A DNA stretch of 37,988 bases, from NCBI GenBank assembly GCA_027624135.1, contig JAQBXL010000016.1:1-37988 (forward strand), in the 5' to 3' direction. The position numbers and the translations under genes were made by a program. Positions 33,602 through 37,988 of this stretch are shown one piece after another. The stretch comes from Chloroflexota bacterium. GTDB lineage: Bacteria; Chloroflexota; Dehalococcoidia; Lucifugimonadales; UBA3495. The notes beneath the pieces were generated by a model. That model did no database searches. It was given only the letters and a program-made list of their open reading frames with translations, and was not told the DNA's origin. The first letter of the stretch is position 1, and each line of letters starts with the position of its first letter.

Positions 33602-34219
33602 TTAAGCGCCGGTCCTTCGGATCTGGACCAGGCTATTAGGGGCGCCTGGTATGCCGCCCTTAACTAGTAGTAGATTACGCTCGGTGTCAACTTCAATAAT
33701 CTCCAGGCCCTTCACAGTGATACGACGGTTGCCCATGTGTCCGCCCATCTTCAGACCCTTATAGACTCTACCGGGTGTGGTGCCGCCACCGATGGATCCC
33801 GGCGCCCTGGCCCGGTCGGACTGACCGTGGGTTTTCGGCCCGCCGCCGAATCCCCAGCGCTTCATCACACCGGCGAACCCACGGCCTTTGGACCGGCCAA
33901 TGACATCTACTTTCTCGCCGGTCTTGAAGATATCCACGCCGATCATTTGGCCGACCTGAAATTCACCGGTATCGTCGGCTGTTACCTCACGAAGGTACCG
34001 GCTCAGACGGCTGTCTTTCAGATGGCCGCTCAATGGTTTATTCCGGCGTTTGACATCGCCAAACCCCAATTGGACCGCCTCGTAGCCGTCGGTTTCCTTG
34101 GTCTTAACCTGAGTTACGACACAAGGTCCGGCCTCAATCACGGTGACAGGAACCACCCTTCCGTCTTCACGGAAGATCTGGGTCATGCCAATCTTTCTCC
34201 CCAGGTATCCCTGGATCAT
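33602..34219 (-). CDS. rplC: 50S ribosomal protein uL3
   Basis: This 205-residue protein has 'MIQGYLGRKIGMTQIFREDG', 'VTVIEAGPCVVTQVKTKETD', and 'GRSKGRGFAGVMKRWGFGGG' with 'SIGGGTTPGRVYKGLKMGGHMG'-type residues. These form the extension near the peptidyl transferase centre. It is 38 bp after rpsJ and 28 bp before rplD. Confidence 0.97.
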   Translation of the reverse strand: MIQGYLGRKIGMTQIFREDGRVVPVTVIEAGPCVVTQVKTKETDGYEAVQLGFGDVKRRNKPLSGHLKDSRLSRYLREVTADDTGEFQVGQMIGVDIFKTGEKVDVIGRSKGRGFAGVMKRWGFGGGPKTHGQSDRARAPGSIGGGTTPGRVYKGLKMGGHMGNRRITVKGLEIIEVDTERNLLLVKGGIPGAPNSLVQIRRTGA

Positions 34220-34257
34220 CTTAAGTTGCCTTTCCTATACTAATTCAATCTTGGTGA

Positions 34258-34569
34258 CTAGAGCTTTATGGAGATGTCTACGCCAGCTGGCAGGTTCAAC
34301 CTGGTCAGAGAATCAATCGTCTTGGAGGTAGGCTCCAAGATATCGATCAGGCGTTTGTGGGTCCGTATCTCAAAATGTTCGCGAGAGTCTTTATCCACGT
34401 GAGGACCGCGAATCACGCAGAACCGCCGAATATGAGTGGGTAGGGGCACCGGTCCGGCCACGCGTGCGCCGGTCCGTTCGGCCGTCTCCACGATCTGTCC
34501 AGTGGAAAGATCCAGCATCTTGTGGTCAAAGGCCTTCAAGATGATCCGTACTTTTTGCCGAGTTACCAT
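34258..34569 (-). CDS. rpsJ: 30S ribosomal protein uS10
   Basis: This 103-residue protein reads '[20 protein letters not shown]', '[20 protein letters not shown]' and '[20 protein letters not shown]'. Besides the ribosome, uS10 works as NusE in transcription antitermination. It follows fusA by 63 bp, where tuf would often be expected. Confidence 0.97.
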   Translation of the reverse strand: MVTRQKVRIILKAFDHKMLDLSTGQIVETAERTGARVAGPVPLPTHIRRFCVIRGPHVDKDSREHFEIRTHKRLIDILEPTSKTIDSLTRLNLPAGVDISIKL

Positions 34570-34632
34570 ATACCTGCTTCTTAGTCCGCCGTTTATTTAG
34601 ACTGGATGTTTAGAGTAGTAATCGCGCCGGAT

Positions 34633-36714
34633 CTATGCCGTGGCCAGAGTCTTAACTATGTGCTCCGGCACCGGCTCGTAATATTTGAATTCCATCGTGT
34701 ACGAGGCACGGCCCTGGCTCAGGGAACGAAGCGCGGTTGTATACGAGAATGTTTCGCCCAGCGGCAATAACGCTCGCACCGACTGCGAATCTTCGTGGCC
34801 TTCGATATTCTGAATCTGGGCTCTCCGCGAACCTAAATCCCCGATGATGTCACCGAGGTATTCCCCGGGCGTCACCACTTCCAGATCGGTGATTGGCTCA
34901 AGCAAGACGGGACCGCACCTGGGAGTTCCTTCCCTGATGGCGAGCATCCCAGCGCTCCGGAAAGCCATTTCTGAAGAGTCTACGTCGTGGTAGCTGCCAT
35001 CCACCAATGAGATTCTTAAATCCACCAGAGGATACCCGGCCAGAGGGCCGTTGTCTAGAGCGTCCCTCACTCCCTTCTCGACGGCGGATATATATTCCCG
35101 GGGAATCGCTCCCCCTCTGATTTTGTTTTCGAAAACGATGCCCTCGCCTCGTTCCAATGGCTCGATGTCTAGAATCACGTGACCAAACTGTCCGTGACCG
35201 CCAGTTTGCCTGATGAACCGGCCTTCAATCTGACGGGCGATGGTCAAAGTTTCACGGTAGGAGACTCGAGGCATTCCGACCTGGGCGTCAACGCTGAATT
35301 CTCGACGCATGCGGTCAACCAACACCTCAAGGTGAAGCTCGCCCATGCCCGACATGATGGTCTGGCCGGTCTCGTTGTTTACGCTGACGACAAACGTTGG
35401 ATCTTCGTCGGCCAATTTCCGCAGGGCGTCAGTCAGGCGGTCTTGATCGGCCTTGGTAGATGGCTCGATGGCCACCGAGACGACCGGTTTCGGGAACTTG
35501 GGCGGTTCCAAGATCACCGGATGATCCTGTGTTCCGATCGTATCGCCGGTGAACGTGTTCTTCAGACCGATCGCGGCGCAGATGTTGCCAGCGGACACTT
35601 CTGCAAGTTCTTCTCTGGAGTTGGCATGCATACGCAACAGGCGCCCCATTCGTTCGCGGCCTTTCTTGGTGACATTGTTCACCACGGCCCCGGCTTCAAC
35701 CGTGCCCGAATAGACACGTAAGAACACAAGGCGGCCAACGTATGGATCGGTTGCCACTTTGAATGCCAATGCGGAGAGCGGGGCCTTCGGGTCGGGATAC
35801 CGAAGTTCGGTCTCGCCATTTGCCGGGTTAATGCCTTCCACGGGCGGAACGTCAGCGGGCGAAGGGAGGTACCAAACGATGGCGTCTAGCAGGGAATGGA
35901 TACCCTTGGCGAACATTGCGCTACCGCACAGTACCGGCTGCAATTTCAGGTCGAATGTGGCCTGCTTTAACGCCTCTCGCAGCTCATCGTTAGTGATTTC
36001 CTCGCCTTCCAAGTACTTGAGGAGTAAATCTTCATCGGTCTCGACGACTTTCTCGATCATGGCTTGGCGGTATACGTCGTACTGTTCTTGGTACTCGGGC
36101 GGCATGTCGACCTCTTCCGGACGTTCAACAAGGCCTTCATTCAACCGACCCAATGGGTACATAGTGGCTTTGCCCGTGATCAGGTCAATCATCCCGCCAA
36201 ATTGGTCTTCAGCGCCGATGGGCAACTGGATGGCCACCGGATTGCCGTTCAGGCGGCGTCGGATTGATTCAATAGTGCGTTCGAAGCTGGCGCCGACCCG
36301 GTCCATCTTATTGACGAAACAGATACGCGGCACTTTGTAGGTGTTGGCTTGACGCCAGACGGTTTCTGACTGGGGTTGGACGCCTGCGACGGCGTCGAGC
36401 ACTATGATTCCGCCGTCCAAGACGCGGAGACTGCGTTCTACTTCAGCGGTGAAATCTACGTGGCCGGGGGTGTCGATTACATTGATGCGGCATTCGTTCC
36501 AGTAGGTGGTGGTGGCCGCGGCGGTGATTGTGATGCCCCTTTCTTTCTCTTGGGCCATCCAGTCCATAGCGGTGTTGCCATCATCAACACCGCCCGCGCG
36601 ATGGATGCGGCCAGTGACGAATAAGACCTGTTCGGTTGTGGTGGTCTTGCCAGCGTCAATATGGGCGATAAACCCGATATTGCGAATCTTCTCTATTGAA
36701 TAATCAGCTTCCAT
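34633..36714 (-). CDS. fusA: Translation elongation factor G
   Basis: This 693-residue GTPase drives ribosomal translocation. G1 is 'AHIDAGKT' (17-24), the switch I region is 'GNTAMDWMAQEKERGITITA', G3 is 'DTPGH' (81-85, with the catalytic His85) and G4 'NKMD' (135-138). Domains III to V follow, ending 'LRSLSQGRASYTMEFKYYEP'. It lacks any insertion. It lies 71 bp after rpsG. Confidence 0.98.
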   Translation of the reverse strand: MEADYSIEKIRNIGFIAHIDAGKTTTTEQVLFVTGRIHRAGGVDDGNTAMDWMAQEKERGITITAAATTTYWNECRINVIDTPGHVDFTAEVERSLRVLDGGIIVLDAVAGVQPQSETVWRQANTYKVPRICFVNKMDRVGASFERTIESIRRRLNGNPVAIQLPIGAEDQFGGMIDLITGKATMYPLGRLNEGLVERPEEVDMPPEYQEQYDVYRQAMIEKVVETDEDLLLKYLEGEEITNDELREALKQATFDLKLQPVLCGSAMFAKGIHSLLDAIVWYLPSPADVPPVEGINPANGETELRYPDPKAPLSALAFKVATDPYVGRLVFLRVYSGTVEAGAVVNNVTKKGRERMGRLLRMHANSREELAEVSAGNICAAIGLKNTFTGDTIGTQDHPVILEPPKFPKPVVSVAIEPSTKADQDRLTDALRKLADEDPTFVVSVNNETGQTIMSGMGELHLEVLVDRMRREFSVDAQVGMPRVSYRETLTIARQIEGRFIRQTGGHGQFGHVILDIEPLERGEGIVFENKIRGGAIPREYISAVEKGVRDALDNGPLAGYPLVDLRISLVDGSYHDVDSSEMAFRSAGMLAIREGTPRCGPVLLEPITDLEVVTPGEYLGDIIGDLGSRRAQIQNIEGHEDSQSVRALLPLGETFSYTTALRSLSQGRASYTMEFKYYEPVPEHIVKTLATA

Positions 36715-36785
36715 AAGCTGGGCACAGGATACTGGACTATGACGACTGGGCTCTGGGGCCTACTGGGAAAATTCTGGAAAGAGAA

Positions 36786-37256
36786 TTACCTACGGTAGTG
36801 CACGAAGGCCCGGTTGGCTTCCGCCATCCGGTGCAATTCCTCCCTTCTACGGACCGCCGAACCCTCGCCACGGGAGGCATCCATCAATTCTTGGGCCAAT
36901 CCCCGCCGCATCGGGATCCCATTACGGGACCTAGCTCCTCTAATGAGCCAGCGCATGGCAAGCGCCTCGCTGCGCACCGGACGTAATTCCGTCGGCACTT
37001 GGATAGTGGAGCCGCCGACACGCTTGGGGCGGACCTCCATTGCGGGGGTAGTATTCCTTAGTGCTTGTTGGAAGACCTCCAGAGGTTCTCTGTTGGATTC
37101 TTCCTGAATGATGTCAAATGCTTTGTAGGTTATACGTTGGGCAACGGACTTTTTGCCCTTGATCATCAACCTATTGATGAATCTGGCCAACTCCACGTCG
37201 TTAAACCGCGGATCGGGTGCAATTATTCTTCTTTCAGCGCGTCGTCTTCTAGACAT
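36786..37256 (-). CDS. rpsG: 30S ribosomal protein uS7
   Basis: This 156-residue protein has 'LARFINRLMIKGKKSVAQRI', 'MEVRPKRVGGSTIQVPTELR' and 'AQELMDASRGEGSAVRRREE', standard uS7, which starts assembly of the 30S head. It is 75 bp after rpsL; the gap shows no promoter of note. Confidence 0.97.
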   Translation of the reverse strand: MSRRRRAERRIIAPDPRFNDVELARFINRLMIKGKKSVAQRITYKAFDIIQEESNREPLEVFQQALRNTTPAMEVRPKRVGGSTIQVPTELRPVRSEALAMRWLIRGARSRNGIPMRRGLAQELMDASRGEGSAVRRREELHRMAEANRAFVHYRR

Positions 37257-37331
37257 AGGTACTCACACCTGCGTATAGGTCCAACCATAATCCAGGGGAA
37301 ATCTTTAGGAAGTGGGAGCCGTGGAGATCGG

Positions 37332-37754
37332 CTAACCGCCATCCCGGGGTCTGGTTGCCCCGTATTTGCTGCGGCCTCGCCGACGGTCCGGCACACCCTC
37401 GCAGTCGAGAGCGGCGCGAACTATGTGGTATCGGACACCCGGCAGGTCTTTGACGCGGCCACCTCTGATCAACACCACCGAGTGCTCTTGGAGGTTATGC
37501 CCTTCACCGCCGATGTATGCGGTGACTTCTACTCCGTTGGTCAAGCGAACCCTGGCGATCTTTCGAAGAGCCGAGTTTGGCTTCTTCGGCGTCATGGTTC
37601 GAACCTGGATGCAAACACCCCGCCGCTGTGGGCAGCCGGGCCCCCATTTCGTCCGATTGGTGAGGGAATTTTGCACCCAATGCATAGCCGGAGCTTTCGT
37701 CTTTTTGGCGACGGGCTTTCGGCCTTTTCTTACTAGTTGGTTCACTGTTGGCAT
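37332..37754 (-). CDS. rpsL: 30S ribosomal protein uS12
   Basis: From the ATG at 37754 ([20 protein letters not shown]) the protein has 140 residues; the frame extends 15 codons further but without conservation. '[17 protein letters not shown]' and '[20 protein letters not shown]' plus 'KDLPGVRYH' form the decoding-centre loops where streptomycin resistance arises in other species; they are unaltered here. About 14 extra residues lie before 'CPQRRGVC' (Cys41; Cys27 in E. coli), a place where Bacillus also has an insert. It is the first gene of the super-operon. Confidence 0.97.
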   Translation of the reverse strand: MPTVNQLVRKGRKPVAKKTKAPAMHWVQNSLTNRTKWGPGCPQRRGVCIQVRTMTPKKPNSALRKIARVRLTNGVEVTAYIGGEGHNLQEHSVVLIRGGRVKDLPGVRYHIVRAALDCEGVPDRRRGRSKYGATRPRDGG

Positions 37755-37789
37755 AGATAATCCCTTCGCAGCATTTGGCGCGAGGACTA

Positions 37790-37818
37790 ACTCTATCAAT
37801 CGCGGGTTGGAATGTCAA
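37790..37818 (-). promoter_or_regulatory. Main promoter of the ribosomal super-operon
   Basis: On the minus strand a perfect TTGACA (37813-37818), a 17-nt spacer and TAGAGT (37790-37795) precede rpsL. The predicted start leaves a leader of about 30 nt before the ATG at 37754. Further upstream, 37819-37988, no gene is recognised. Confidence 0.65.
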
Positions 37819-37880
37819 CAGAATTTACTCGTGATTCAGTCTTGATCCAACATAACAATACGCGGGACCATACGCGGGTC
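37800..37880. repeat. Three CGCGGG motifs around the str promoter
   Basis: CGCGGG occurs at 37801, 37861 and 37873. The last two belong to a 12-nt-period pair reading ACGCGGGAC and ACGCGGGTC. They lie in the promoter spacer and just upstream of the -35 box. They may be binding sites for a regulator, but three short GC motifs could also be chance. Confidence 0.35.
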
Positions 37881-37988
37881 GAAATTATGAGTCGGCACTT
37901 GGACTAGATCGCCGCCGAACTTCAGGGCAATCGCATCTCATAGGGATAACACCTTGAGAAGGTAGTCTTCATCCCAACCGGCCCTCAG

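Noticed and set aside
37332-37754. Streptomycin-resistance-type change in uS12
   Set aside because: The [11 protein letters not shown] and [16 protein letters not shown] loops are the normal wild-type residues.
37938-37988. Possible 3' end of a leftward gene entering from the right edge
   Set aside because: Only 16 codons are open (reading ...AGWDEDYLLKVLSL then stop). This is too short to tell from chance; the gene to the right cannot be judged.

Overview
What it looks like. The window is one bacterial chromosomal segment, moderately GC-rich, fully coding and without tRNA, rRNA, CRISPR or insertion sequences. Two thirds is a single leftward ribosomal-protein super-operon. The rest is fatty-acid/aromatic-type catabolism and an S-adenosylmethionine (SAM) cycle operon. 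Zinc-finger forms of uS4, uS14, bL36, uL24 and adenylate kinase, a SAM-I riboswitch, the rpoA-rplQ-truA-rplM-rpsI tail of the super-operon, paired acyl-CoA dehydrogenases with an ETF, and a luciferase-like flavin monooxygenase together suggest a Chloroflexota/Dehalococcoidia-like bacterium (perhaps of the SAR202 type). This taxonomic placement is inference; no 16S gene is present. Layout, left to right. (1) 1-9015: a GlcG/HbpS-like protein (-) and a luciferase-like monooxygenase (+) diverge from a shared 262-bp region with back-to-back sigma70-type promoters. A leftward set follows: nicotinate phosphoribosyltransferase, a natural EtfB-EtfA fusion, two acyl-CoA dehydrogenases, a small YHS metal-binding protein and an isochorismatase-family hydrolase whose nucleophilic cysteine is serine. 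(2) 9016-9465: a divergent intergenic region with a promoter in each direction and a complete SAM-I riboswitch with an antiterminator/terminator pair. (3) 9466-15952 (+): mtnA, mtnP, a rhodanese, ahcY and metK, then a strong terminator and a phosphohexomutase. MetK makes SAM, AhcY recycles S-adenosylhomocysteine, and MtnP/MtnA begin recovery of methylthioadenosine; the riboswitch should shut the set off when SAM is plentiful. (4) 16057-16090: a bidirectional terminator separates the two convergent halves. (5) 16108-37754 (-): read in transcription order, rpsL-rpsG-fusA-rpsJ-rplC-rplD-rplW-rplB-rpsS-rplV-rpsC-rplP-rpmC-rpsQ-rplN-rplX-rplE-rpsZ-rpsH-rplF-rplR-rpsE-rpmD-rplO-secY-adk-map-infA-rpmJ-rpsM-rpsK-rpsD-rpoA-rplQ-truA-rplM-rpsI. 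This is the fused str-S10-spc-alpha cluster, with tuf missing. A TTGACA promoter stands just before rpsL. Most interesting signals. Several core translation/transcription proteins carry long low-complexity, mostly acidic extensions: uL4 C-tail, uS17 C-tail built from 12-residue repeats, uL5 N-tail, RpoA C-tail, and an RD/RG-rich uS5 N-tail. Other points are the single-chain ETF, two dehydrogenases that both lack the usual C-terminal catalytic Glu but share an Asp at the alternative site, a bulged RNA hairpin between rpmD and rplO, a 14-nt direct repeat before the phosphohexomutase gene, and a GC-rich inverted repeat present at two distant sites. No whole new defence or mobile system was found.
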